A stretch of DNA of 64,000 nt from Owenia fusiformis (Eukaryota; Annelida; Polychaeta; Sabellida; Oweniidae), in contig CAIIXF020000009.1 in assembly GCA_903813345.2 (NCBI GenBank), positions 11,154,030 through 11,218,029 of the forward strand, read 5' to 3'. The notes beneath the pieces are model-generated. The model saw only the letters and a list, made by a program, of their open reading frames with translations. It was not told the origin of the DNA and searched no databases. Made by a program: the position numbers and the translations under genes. Each line of letters begins with the position of its first letter. The first letter of the stretch is position 1. Below are positions 11,561-22,297 of this stretch, in pieces.

Positions 11561-13042
11561 CTAATATCTGGTGATTGTGAGATGTGTCCTTGTGCCATCC
11601 TCATGCTGCCAATCTATGTGCTCAGTTAGCTCTCCCTGTAGCAATGCATCCCACACATGTTTGACTAAATCTAACAAGGATTGAAATAAAACATCACCAC
11701 TTGAGACATTGTTTGGGAACTCATCATCCAGTAGTTTCTGCCACCATTGTGTGTCATTGCTGTGTTTGACATGTTTCAACATAAACAGTAGTACAGTAAG
11801 TTCCATCCTGTTGGAATAACCATTCACAACCCTCACCTCCCTATCAGGGTAATATGTATCTGGTAGATAAATGTCCTCTCTATATAGTCTGTATAGATCT
11901 GAATCATCATCATCTCCTCTAAATTGATTGAATATGTATTCTACTACATCTTCAAAACATCTTCCTATATAAAAGTCAGATCCTGTGCAGTGTTTCTGAT
12001 GGTGCATGATGAGGAGTTTGTATGAGTAGGATGAGATGAGATGTGAGCGCGCATTGTAGATATGCCAGTAGATCTTGCTATACAGATGTGAAATGTATTT
12101 CAATACAAGAAAAAGCTGTTTATGATGTCCAGTAGGATTGTGTAACTGGTGATCAGGGGCTCCAGGATGTTGAGGCTCCACTATTGATTCAGTCCAGTGG
12201 ATATATGAAGGACACTTATCACAATATAAATCTATAGGTACCAATACAGATCCCTGTGTTCCCCGTATACAGAAACAGAGATCTATGTCTGTGGTGCCTA
12301 ATGGTCCCCCCACCCTCAGCCACACACTAGGGCCATGTAGATCTTCATGCATGGAGAATTCCCCCAGTGTGTAGCTAGGGTGCTGTTCATACTTATGATA
12401 TCTCTCGCCAATGTAATGTGAACCATGAGTGTTCTCTAAGTAGGTGTGCATTTCAGTATGGAGACTTTCACTTATATTTGTTGTCAACCAGTAGACATCA
12501 CCAGGAGCACCAAGGGAATCGTGTGAGGAATGAAGAATTACTTCATAGGGAGGATGCTTGATAAGAACATAATCATCATCAGAGTCACAATCATATTCAT
12601 CATAATCTTCCGTTGAATAAAGATCAAGTAGTTGTTGCTGCAGTTGTCCAGGGTGAATATTAACAACTCCATATCCATGTCCTGCTAAGCCACAGTCATC
12701 ACTTACATCACATACTTGAACTGAGGCATCATCAGACAGAGATAATGGATTTAGAAAGTCATACTCTGTTGGACTGATGATCTTTGTTTTATCAAAATAA
12801 CTGCCTCTGGGGATTGGCTCCTTGGTCTTGAATAGTTTATTGTATTCCCCAAAACCAGAACATATTAACCTGACAAAGTCCATAATGTATTTTGTATGAT
12901 GTTCCAGCTCTACATCTGTGTATTTACTGAAAATGTCCACTTTCGCAGCTGTGACATTAACAAATTCTGTCAGTCTTGCATAACCTGGATGAATCGGTTT
13001 GTATTTTCCAGAAGTATCAAATGTTGCTCTTGCCATTGCCAT
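11561..13042 (-). CDS. cGAS-like receptor (Mab-21 / CD-NTase fold), copy A
   Basis: A 493-aa intronless gene. Family members are nucleotidyltransferases that, on sensing nucleic acid, make cyclic di-nucleotides that activate STING in the cytosol. Seen here: the active-site G80-S81 (PRGSYF) and the first two metal-ligand positions E93 and D95 (TEYDF), as in the GS...(E/D)h(D/E) signature. The likely third acidic residue is D254 in TTDIDLCF (D252 is the alternative). The C-terminal half has Mab-21 helices: LKYISHLY near 314, LISSYSYKLLIMHH near 335, and RCFEDVVEYIF then LPDTYYPD near 361-400. All catalytic positions are present, so it looks active. Residues 144-158 form an Asp/Tyr-rich loop missing in copy B. 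No vertebrate cGAS HX5CCX6C zinc thumb is seen, so the ligand cannot be predicted. The start M-A-M-A-R is shared with copy B. A Mab-21-like protein without enzymatic activity is the main alternative. Confidence 0.87.
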   Translation of the reverse strand: MAMARATFDTSGKYKPIHPGYARLTEFVNVTAAKVDIFSKYTDVELEHHTKYIMDFVRLICSGFGEYNKLFKTKEPIPRGSYFDKTKIISPTEYDFLNPLSLSDDASVQVCDVSDDCGLAGHGYGVVNIHPGQLQQQLLDLYSTEDYDEYDCDSDDDYVLIKHPPYEVILHSSHDSLGAPGDVYWLTTNISESLHTEMHTYLENTHGSHYIGERYHKYEQHPSYTLGEFSMHEDLHGPSVWLRVGGPLGTTDIDLCFCIRGTQGSVLVPIDLYCDKCPSYIHWTESIVEPQHPGAPDHQLHNPTGHHKQLFLVLKYISHLYSKIYWHIYNARSHLISSYSYKLLIMHHQKHCTGSDFYIGRCFEDVVEYIFNQFRGDDDDSDLYRLYREDIYLPDTYYPDREVRVVNGYSNRMELTVLLFMLKHVKHSNDTQWWQKLLDDEFPNNVSSGDVLFQSLLDLVKHVWDALLQGELTEHIDWQHEDGTRTHLTITRY

Positions 13043-13088
13043 TTTTTCTAATCATGAAGTGCTGCATGTAATAATCTTTAAAGTAAGC
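13043..13088 (-). promoter_or_regulatory. 5' leader of receptor copy A with candidate splice acceptor
   Basis: On the minus strand 'acctgtcttcag|gc' lies 46 bp before the ATG. Copy B has 'ttatctgtctag|gg' 42 bp before its ATG. Acceptor-like sites at nearly the same distance suggest that a non-coding 5' exon is spliced to a single coding exon. The upstream exon was not located. Confidence 0.35.
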
Positions 13089-14060
13089 CTGAAGACAGGT
13101 TAACTACTTATAGATTAAAAACATTAACTTGTTTTTATAGATGTCCACTTTCAGAGATTAAATCCAGTTGCGAAAACTGTTAAACATTGGCATTATGATT
13201 GAATTTTGGATTGTCTGAAAAGTCCTCTTATTCTCAACATCCTATCTTAACATGGAAGTGCCCAAAGGTTCTGATAGAATGGCAGACTTCAAAAAGGTTA
13301 ACTATTGATAAAATGTATGAATTCAGCTAACATAATTTCTATGAGAAATCTACATTATGAATAGCACTGTGAGCATATTGAGTTCTTTTCATATTTAACT
13401 TTGAATTTTATTTTAAGTAGGATATATTTTATACAATACCACTGTACATGTACTCAGCAACAAGGAAGTTTGTTTTATACTTAAAACATGACCTCATGCT
13501 TTAGCATATATGAACAAGAGTCTTCTACTAAGGCTATAAAAAGTTACACCCATGATATTCATTTTCTTTAATATTTAATTGAATAGGGTAGGGACACATA
13601 TACTTTTTTTTCCCAATGGAACAATTGTCTTTTTACAAAGATCATATAACAACAAATGTGTGACCAATGATATTCATTTTCTTAAATTAAATACATTCTC
13701 CTTTCCCATGAGAAAAAAAGTAAAATTCAGCTTGGAATTCTACATGTAATCTCAAATTCTGCATTCTTAAATTTTAAACATGGCAGACAGCGACAAGGCT
13801 AAGTAATGCCTTACGTCTAAACGATCACAAAATTGCAGATCACTATGATGGAAATTCAAATTTCGTCACATATTACACATAATCTCTAAGTATAACAGAG
13901 AAAGTTCAATAATTTTTGACAGATTTTAGAATTCTCACTGGAAATCCTCACAACACCAGTTTCTGGTGAAACGTCAGGCTGGAAAAATCAAGTTTTCAAG
14001 CAATCGTGAACTCATATCCCAAGATTCCAATATTCATACTGAAACTAAAAATTGGCACCT
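13089..14060. other. Non-coding stretch upstream of receptor copy A
   Basis: AT-rich sequence with no supported gene. It would contain the promoter and any first exon of the receptor gene on the minus strand. Nothing more specific can be shown. Confidence 0.45.
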
Positions 14061-14462
14061 TCACAGATTAGCAAATCCCACTGAACAAAAAAAGTTTTGA
14101 TAAATAGTTGCCATCTTGGAAATTGAACAGAGCTTCCTTGTCCCTAGGAAGGTATCAGCATATATAATACCAAATCCGTTAACTGGTACTTGAGTTATCA
14201 AAGATTACTTTTTTTATGAAAAAATGGCAGCCATTTTGAAATTCAACTGTCATCTTGAAAATTTCTTCTTAAACAGAGCTCCTTTATGATCTCTAGGCAT
14301 TATCATACAAAATTTGAACCAAATCTGTCAACTGGTATTTGAGTTTTCAAAGATTACGTTCTGTTACAAAGAAATGTGGCCATTTTGAAATTCAGCCACC
14401 ATCTTGAAAATTTCTTCTTGACCAGAGCTCTCGTGTCCCTAGGTATCAGCATATAAAATTTG
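14060..14462. repeat. Diverged tandem repeat, about 130 bp, three units
   Basis: Three imperfect units, each with 'gccattttgaaattca', 'catcttgaaaatttcttctt', 'agagctcc' and 'tccctagg..atcagcatat'. The first starts after 'tagcaaatcccactgaac', the head of the element family found at 9508. Confidence 0.6.
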
Positions 14463-16376
14463 AGTATGAAAAAGATGATTTATGGCTCTAAAGTAATCTG
14501 CTTGTTATGTTCATCATAATTACTTCATTAAGAGATCACTCAACTTGGACAATACCCTTTGGAAAAACTTGATTTCATCTATCATCTATACTCTTCAGAT
14601 TTATGTTTCAGTATGAAAAAGATGATTTATGGCTCTAAAGTAATCTGATTGTTATGTTCATCATAATAACTTCTTTAAGAGAACACTCAACTTGGACAAT
14701 ACCCTTTGGAAAAACTTGATTTCATCTATCATCTATACTCTTCAGATTTATGATAAAGTATGAAAAAGATGATTTATGGCTCTAAAGTAATCTGATTGTT
14801 ATGTTCATCATGATAACTTCATTAAGAGAACCCTCAACTTGGACAATACACTTTGGAATAACTTGACTTCATCTATCATATAGACTCTTCAGATTTATGA
14901 TAAAGTATGAAAGAAGATGATTTACGGCTCTAGAGTAATCTGATTGTTATGTTCATCATAATAACTTCATTAAGAGAACACTCAACTTGGACAATACCCT
15001 TTGGAATAAGTTTACTTCATCTATCATCTATACTCTTCTCTTTAGATTTATGATAAAGTATGAAAAAAGATGATTAATGGCTCTAAAGTAATCTGCTTGT
15101 TATGTTCATCAAAATAACTTCATTAAGACAACACTCAACTTGGACAATACCCTTTGGAATAACTTGATTTCATCTATCATCTATACTCTTCGGATTTATG
15201 ATTAAATATGAAAAAGATGATTTATGGCTCTAGAGTAATCTGATTGTTATGTTCATCATAATAACTTCATTAAGAGAACACTCAACTTGGACAATACCCT
15301 TTGGAAAAACTTGATTTCATCTATCATCTATACTCTTCAGATTTATGATAAAGTATGAAAAAGATGATTTATGGCTCTAAAGTAATCTGATTGTTATGTT
15401 CATCATAATAACTTCATTAAGAGAACACTCAACTTGGACAATACACTTTGGAATAACTTGACTTCATCTATCATATAGACTCTTCAGATTTATGATAAAG
15501 TATGAAAGAAGATGATTTACGGCTCTAGAGTAATCTGATTGTTATGTTCATCATAATAACTTCATTAAGAGAACACTCAACTTGGACAATACACTTTGGA
15601 ATAACTTGATTTGATGCATCATCTAGACTCTTCAAATTCATGATAAAGTATGAAAAAGATGATTTATGGCTATAAAGTAATCTACTTGTTATGTTCATCA
15701 TAATAACTTCATTAAGAGAACACTCAACTTGGACAATACCCTTTGGAATAAGTTGACTTCATCTATCATCTATACTATTCTCTTTAGATTTATGATAAAG
15801 TATGAAAAAAGATGATTTATGGCTCTAGAGTAATCTGATTGTTATGTTCACCATAATAATTTCATTAAGACAACACTCAACTTGGACAATACCCTTTGGA
15901 ATAACTTGACTTCATCTATCATCCATACTCTTCGGATTTATGATTAAATATGAAAAATATGATTTATGGCTTAAAAGTAATCTACTTGTTATGTTCATCA
16001 AAATAACTACATTAAGAGATCACTCAACTTGGACAATACCCTTTGGAATAACTTGATTTCATCTATCATCTATACTCTTCGGATTTATGATTAAATATGA
16101 AAAAGATGATTTATGGCTCTAAAGTAATCTAATTGTTATGTTCATCATAATAACTTCATTAAGAGATCACTCAACTTGGACAATACCCTTTGGAATAACT
16201 TGATTTCATCCATCATCTATACTCTTCAGATTTATGATAAAGTATGAAAAATATGATTTATGGCTCTAAAGTAATCTGATTGTTATGTTCACCATAATAA
16301 TTTCATTAAGAGATCACTCAACTTGGACAATACCCTTTGGAATAACTTGATTTCATCTATCATCTATACTCTTCAA
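14463..16376. repeat. 147-bp satellite array, 13 units
   Basis: Thirteen head-to-tail units; measured spacings include 148, 147, 147 and 153 bp. Every unit keeps 'gatgattta', 'gttatgttca' and 'actcaacttggacaatac'. Units 3-4 and 7-8 share private variants ('acactttggaataacttgac', 'gaaagaagatgatttacggc'), a higher-order pattern of pairs. The array sits where blocks A and B carry only two units. Confidence 0.93.
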
Positions 16377-16379
16377 AGT

Positions 16380-17755
16380 CAGGACAGTTTTCAATATAGC
16401 CTTTATAAATGAGGCTGTGAGAAAATTACTTCACCATGTTTTGTCTCAGGGTCATTAAGGATACAGATAACCTCTGATAAAACAAATCAAATATATGAGA
16501 CTAATATTCTAATATATCAGAGTCCAACTTTTTTAATACAACACCCAGAAGCTCTTCAAGATATATGTTGATACAAAAATAACAACAAGCAATCATCATG
16601 AAAAATATAGCCACCTGCCATATGTTACAGACACCAACCATTGAACACCAACTGCCAAATGCTGAACACCTTCCAAAAAACTTGAAGACTATAACAATGT
16701 GTCATCACTTGTGATATCTTACATAAAACTGATCATTGGTCTGAATCATGACTGAGACATAATTTTGTGTCAGAAGAAAAACAAATATACATGTATCAAT
16801 CAGCCTAGTTCTGCAAATGTATAATCATTGATTTAAGTCAGAGGCTAGTTTTCTAGCAGATTACCTCAGGGTAGTTAACATTCTATTTGCATTGATATAT
16901 TGACACCGGCATAGATATCATGTCTTGAAATTGTACTTTTAAAACATGAAAGAAGCTGGTCACGGTATCTCAGTACAAAAGTACCGTGTTACCGTGTTCT
17001 AAGCAAATTAACTAGAAATCAGCAACTCCACAGAGTAGTAAATCCCAACGAACACTATATTCATGAATCTGTACAGTCACAATGTATACCACTCTACAAT
17101 TCAAAAAACACAAAAATCATAAGTTACAAAAATAGTTATAAAACAATACCTCAGCCTATTTCTAAAATCTCACAACAATGTAATCTGTTTACAATAAGTC
17201 TTATATATCAAATACAGTGAAACCTGTAAAGTGGAACACCTCCTATGTTAGTAGAACACTTTTCAGAGTCCTAAGACCAACTGAATTAATGATAAATGAA
17301 CCTCTGTAAGTAGAACACCTCCCTTGAAGTGGAACATCATTTAGAGGTACCAAAGGTGTTCTACAAAAGGTGTACCAAAGGTGTTCTACAAAAGGTGTAC
17401 CAAGGGTGTTCTACAAAAGGTGTACCAAGGGTGTTCTACAAAAGGTGTACCAAAGGTGTTCCACTTGGACAGGTTTTACTGTATATTTCTGAATCTATTT
17501 CCAAAACCCTGAAATATAAAGTCTTATCTATTTTCTAGTTGAAAATATACATGGCCAAATCAAATTAGACATTACCCTGAGAACAGAGATTCGAGGAAAC
17601 TCTGAATAGTAAAGACAAGTTTTTGTTTAAAAACAGGTGAGGGGTTACATCATGATTAAATTAATACTTTTTGCCAAAAGTGTAACATTTTAACACTTCC
17701 CCTAAAAAGACACATTTCAAGATACCAAAACTTATCTCCATATAACCGGGTCGCT
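16380..17755. repeat. Partial repeat block C (no receptor gene)
   Basis: Follows the satellite array and matches 8340-9500 plus 11100-11280 of block A, and 19350-20620 of block B: 'gacagttttcaatatagcc', the CACCTGCC MITE, the pogo-like MITE, and 'tctccatataaccgggt'. Homology stops there at a 'cgctccgctccgctcccccc' tract. In A and B the receptor gene follows this point, so copy C is truncated before it. Confidence 0.75.
17215..17481. mobile_element. pogo-like MITE expanded by internal 25-bp tandem repeat
   Basis: Ends TA|CAGTGAAACCTG and AGGTTTTACTG|TA match the 150-170 bp relatives. It is about 100 bp longer because 'gtgttctacaaaaggtgtaccaaag' repeats about five times between 17349 and 17462. 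Confidence 0.8.
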
Positions 17756-17759
17756 CCGC

Positions 17760-18420
17760 TCCGCTCCCCCCCCCCCTCCTAGCTACGGGACTGAACACTG
17801 AAGTGAACTGAGAGCTTCCTTGTGAATCAAGATGTTGTTATGAAGGATTTGCGAAACAGGTACCCATTAATAACGCAAATGCGAGTAGGTAGTTACCACT
17901 TTCACCACCAGGTGGCTCGCTCGGGTCAGATAGCATGGTGGGTATAGTAGAAAGTTCCCTTTTACTTAAATTACATCTTTTTTAGTGGTTCAATTTTCAT
18001 ATGGCCCTTATGTATCGAATAGTTATGCAAATTATTATTATTATTTATTTTATTATTATCCGAGGGATACGAATACGCGGATACGAAACGAATCTAGTAA
18101 ACGAGTGTACTAGCAACAGACAAGACAGACAAGGTAGGGACTAGGAATATCAAAAATGTTGCTGTAAAACAGTGTTTTTAACTGTTTTATTGATACTTGA
18201 CCAATGAAATATTAATCCGAAAACGATCCGAAAAGCTGATCCGAAAGTAGGCCCGTGATCCGAAAACCGATCCGAAGGCTATGAACTGCGGTTTTTCGGT
18301 ATTTCGGTTATCCGTCCCACCCCTAATAACAAGTACCATTTATTGAATCAAAATACAGTATTTTCATACAAAAACAATTTTGACAGAATCCCTTTTATAC
18401 AGAGAAGTCACAGTGAAACA
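17760..18420. other. Non-coding, possible old DNA-transposon fragment
   Basis: A low-complexity CT/C tract, then sequence with repeated 'atccgaaa' phrases (18210-18300) ending 'ccgtcccacccctaa', a terminus style common in hAT-type MITEs. The matching left end was not found, so no element is called. Confidence 0.3.
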
Positions 18421-18787
18421 CTGAAAAAAAGTTGGAAACTACTATATAACAATATGTTACTTGTATTAGTCAAATGTGGTAGTCAAATACATGTATTGTA
18501 CTCAGAATGAAATTGTGAACTCATAATATCACAAGATTTCAATATTCATTAATTCATAGGTAGGAATACCTTCTTAGAGAAGAGTAGCACTCTAATGCAG
18601 TCATAGAGAAATCAATCGAGTTACCTAAATGATTGGTTTTCCCTATTAACCCCCATGTATCCTCAATTATACTTTTAATTGATTCATAAGTATCTTTCCA
18701 TTCTGGACATTGTTTCCATTAATAAGACCACCATCAAGGAATATTATTTCAGGCTTATTTCTTATACATGTTATATATATTTTCTAA

Positions 18788-18907
18788 ATGGCCGATAATG
18801 CATTTACACAACTAAGGACATTGAAAAATAAAGAAATGAGAGCAATTTTGCATGAACTTATTGAACGACCTTGTAATTCCCTTCCACTGTATAAATATGT
18901 AGAATAA
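18788..18907 (+). other. 39-aa mini-ORF in repeat block B
   Basis: Same frame and length as 7776-7895, beginning M-A-D-N-A-F-T-Q-L-R and ending Y-K-Y-V-E. The frame is kept despite substitutions. Function unknown. Confidence 0.35.
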
Positions 18908-20177
18908 TTTACTAAAATATGAAAAATCCCCTGAACTCGAAAAATGATTTTAAGATATCGCAATTTTGATTCCGAAAAAAATAAATCATCTAATCTTTCA
19001 CTCAAAGACATGATCCTAGAAATTACACTTAATATAGATCTCATTACAGAAATCATGATAAAGTATGAAAAAGATGATTTATGGCTCTAAAGTAATCTGC
19101 TTGTTATGTTCATCATAATAACTTCATTAATAGAACACTCAACTTGGACAATACCCTTTGGAATAACTTGATTTCATCCATCATCTATACTCTTCAGATT
19201 TATGATAAAGTATGAAAAAGATGATTTATGGCTCTAAAGTAATCTGATTGTTATGTTCATCATAATAATTTCATTAAGAGATCACTCAACTTGGACAATA
19301 CCCTTTGGAATAACTTGATTTCATCTATCATCTATACTCTTCAAAGTCAGGACAGTTTTCAATATAGCCTTTATAAATGAGGCTGTGAGAAAATTACTTC
19401 ACCATGTTTTGTCTCAGGGTCATTAAGGATACAGATAACCTCTGATAAAACAAATCAAATATATGAGACTAATATTCTTACATATCAGAGTCTAACTTTT
19501 TTAATACAACACCCAGAAGCTCTTCAAGATATCTGTTGATACCAAAATAACAACAAGCAATCATCATGAAAAATATAGCCACCTGCCATATGTTACAGAC
19601 ACCAACCATTGAACACCAACTGCCAAATGCTGAACACCTTCCAAAAACTTGAAGACTATAACAATGTGTCATCAACTGTGATATCTTACATAAAACTGAT
19701 CATTGGTCTGAATCATGACTGAGACATAATTTTGTGTCAGAAGAATAACAAATAGATCAATCAGCCTAGTTCTGCAAATGTATAATCATTGATTTAAGTC
19801 AGAGGCTAGTTTTCTAGCAGATTACCTCAGGGTATTTGACATACTATTTGCATTGATACATTGAGCTCATCACTTTTTCTCAGTACAAAAGTATAGTGTT
19901 CACTTAGATTTTCCACATTATAATTCTAATACAAAAGAATGAAGTTTGCATCCGTTCTTAGAAAATTAACTAGAAATTAGCAACTCCACAGAGTAGCAAA
20001 TCCTAACGAACACTATATTCATGAATCTGTACAGTCACAATGTAATAATTACCATCCACTCTACAATTCAAAAAACACAAAAATAGTTACACAAATAGAT
20101 ATAAAACAATACCTCAGCCTTTTTCTAAAATCTCACACCAATGTAATCTGTTCACAAAAAGTCTTATATATCAAATA

Positions 20178-20325
20178 TAGTGAAACCTGTAAAGTGGAAC
20201 ACCTCCTATGATAGTAGAATACTTTTCAGAGTCCTAAGACCAACTGAATTGATTATAAATGAACCTCTTGAAGTGGAACACCATTTAAAGGTACCAAAGG
20301 TGTTCCACTTAAACTGGTTTTACTG
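20178..20325. mobile_element. pogo-like MITE (block B)
   Basis: Left end TAGTGAAACCTG (first base changed from C), right end TGGTTTTACTG|TA. It is slightly shorter than the block A copy through an internal deletion. Confidence 0.7.
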
Positions 20326-20800
20326 TATATTTCTGAATCTATTTTCAAAGCCCTGAAATATTCCAATTTATATAGTCTAATCTATTTTTTAGTCTAAACT
20401 AAAGCATGGCCAAATCAAAGTAAACATGGAAAACATTAAATTTTACACTGATTATGGAGATTAGTAAACTCATTTAGTAAAAACATTTTTTTGTTTCAAA
20501 AGAGGCGAGGGGTTACACCATGATTAAATAAATATTTTTGCCAGAACTGTCAACATTTTGACACTGTCCCTAAATAGAAACATTTCAAGATACCAAAAAT
20601 GATCTCCATATAACCGGGTGTATCATATTCAAACCCTTTCAACAATAGTCAATGTATAACAGTTTACCCAGTATACAGCTGGTGATTATTCTTATTAATG
20701 AATTAATTATGTTTTTTATTAAATGTTATTCATGTTGAATGAAATAATTCTAGTGCTGTTTTATATTATTCACTTTAATGTTCTGGTATTGTTAGACATT

Positions 20801-22255
20801 TTATCTGGTGATTGTGAGATGTGTCCTTGTGCCATCCTCATGCTGCCAATCTAGGGGCTCTGGTGACTTTATCTGTTGCAATGCATCCCCCACATGTTTG
20901 ACTGAATCTAACAAGGAGTGTAATAAAACATCACCACTTGAGACATTGTTTGGGAAGTCATCATCTAGTAGTTTCTGCCACCATTGTGTATCATTGCTGT
21001 GTTTGACATGTTTCAACACCCACAGTAGTACAGTCAGTTCCCCACTGTTGCCATAACCATGCACAACACTCACCTTCCTATCAGGGTAATATGTATCTGG
21101 TAGGGAAATGTACTCATCATATAGTCTGTATAGATCTGAATCATCATTATCTCTTCTAAATTGATTGAATATGTATTCTACTACATCTTCAAAACATCTT
21201 CCTATATAAAAGTCAGATCCTGTGCAGTGTTTCTGATGGTGCATGATGAGCAGTTTGTATGAGTAGGATGAGATGAGACCACTGATTGGGTGCACATTGT
21301 TGATATGCCAGTAGATCCTGCTATACAGATGTGAAATGTATTTCAATACAAGAAATAGCTGTCTTTGATGTTCAGTAGGATTGTGTAACTGGTGATCAGG
21401 GGCTCCAGGATGTTGAGGCTCCACTATTGATTCAGTCCAGTGGATATGCTCAGGACACTTACCACAACCATAGGGATCAATAGGTACCAATACAGATCCC
21501 TCTGTTCCCTTTATACAGAAACAGAGATCTATGTCTGTGGTGCCTAATGGTCCCCCCACCCTAAGCCACACACTAGGGCCATGTAGATGTTCATGCATGG
21601 AGATTTCCCCTAGTGTGTAGCTAGGGTGCTGTTCATTCTTATGATCTCTCTTGCCAATGTATTGTGAACCATGAGTGTTCTTTAAGTAGGTGTGCATTGC
21701 ATCACGGAGACTGTATTTGATATTTTCTGTCAACCAGTAAACATCATCAGCACCAAGAGGATCATGTGATGAATGAGGAATTTCTTCAAAGGGAGAGTGC
21801 TTGATAAGAAAATTATAAATTGATGTAGAATTAAGATCAAGTAGTAGTTGCTGCACTTGTCCAGGGTGAATATTAACAACTTTATATCCCTCTCCTGTCT
21901 TCCAACAGTCATCTCTTACATCACATACTTGAACTGAGGCATCATCAGACAGAGATAATGGATTTAGAAAGTCATACTCTGTTGGACTGATGATCTTTGT
22001 TTTTTCAAAATAACTGCCTCTGGGGATTGGCTCCTTGGTCTTGAATAGTTTATTGTATTCCCCAAAACCTGAACATATTGACCCGACAAAGTCCCTAATA
22101 TATTCTGTATGATGTTCTAGCTGTGGCTCTGTGTATTTGTTGAAAATGTCCACTGTTGCAGCTGTGACATTAACAAATTCTTTCAGTCTTGCATAACCTG
22201 GATGAATCGGTTTGTATTTTCCAGAAGTATTGAATGTAGTTCTTGCCATTGCCAT
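20801..22255 (-). CDS. cGAS-like receptor (Mab-21 / CD-NTase fold), copy B
   Basis: A 484-aa intronless paralogue of the gene at 11561-13042, same strand and same repeat-block position. It keeps G80-S81 (PRGSYF), E93/D95 (TEYDF) and D243 (or D241) in TTDIDLCF, plus the Mab-21 helices (LKYISHLY; LISSYSYKLLIMHH; RCFEDVVEYIF). The catalytic core is almost unchanged. Differences cluster at the N-terminal helix, at residues 115-160 (the acidic loop of copy A is replaced by a short uncharged one), around the KCPEHIHW segment, and near the C-terminus. An intact frame with clustered replacement changes suggests a working gene with a diverging binding surface. Role as inferred for copy A: a nucleic-acid sensor making a cyclic di-nucleotide for STING. 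The ligand is unknown. Confidence 0.86.
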   Translation of the reverse strand: MAMARTTFNTSGKYKPIHPGYARLKEFVNVTAATVDIFNKYTEPQLEHHTEYIRDFVGSICSGFGEYNKLFKTKEPIPRGSYFEKTKIISPTEYDFLNPLSLSDDASVQVCDVRDDCWKTGEGYKVVNIHPGQVQQLLLDLNSTSIYNFLIKHSPFEEIPHSSHDPLGADDVYWLTENIKYSLRDAMHTYLKNTHGSQYIGKRDHKNEQHPSYTLGEISMHEHLHGPSVWLRVGGPLGTTDIDLCFCIKGTEGSVLVPIDPYGCGKCPEHIHWTESIVEPQHPGAPDHQLHNPTEHQRQLFLVLKYISHLYSRIYWHINNVHPISGLISSYSYKLLIMHHQKHCTGSDFYIGRCFEDVVEYIFNQFRRDNDDSDLYRLYDEYISLPDTYYPDRKVSVVHGYGNSGELTVLLWVLKHVKHSNDTQWWQKLLDDDFPNNVSSGDVLLHSLLDSVKHVGDALQQIKSPEPLDWQHEDGTRTHLTITR

Positions 22256-22297
22256 TTTGTCAAATCACGAAGAGCAGGTACTGTTAAAATGTGAGCC
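22256..22297 (-). promoter_or_regulatory. 5' leader of receptor copy B with candidate splice acceptor
   Basis: Minus strand 'tatctgtctag|gg' ends 42 bp before the ATG, at the matching place to the copy A candidate. The bases between acceptor and ATG differ between the copies. Confidence 0.35.

Larger units (their letters stand above)
18421..20800. repeat. Repeat block copy B, 5' part
   Basis: Matches block A in order without the 1.6-kb insertion: lead-in, mini-ORF (18788-18907), two satellite units (19057-19346), CACCTGCC MITE (19578-19692) and pogo-like MITE (20178-20325). It then has 'ccatataaccgggtgtatca' and the 3' flank of the receptor gene. Confidence 0.8.

Noticed and set aside
17760-18330. 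hAT-type MITE ending 'cccacccct'
   Set aside because: Only one end resembles a terminus; no matching left end or target duplication was found.
20808-21056. Plus-strand open frame inside receptor copy B
   Set aside because: Antisense shadow of the intact minus-strand receptor gene, as is the alternate frame at 21730-21912.
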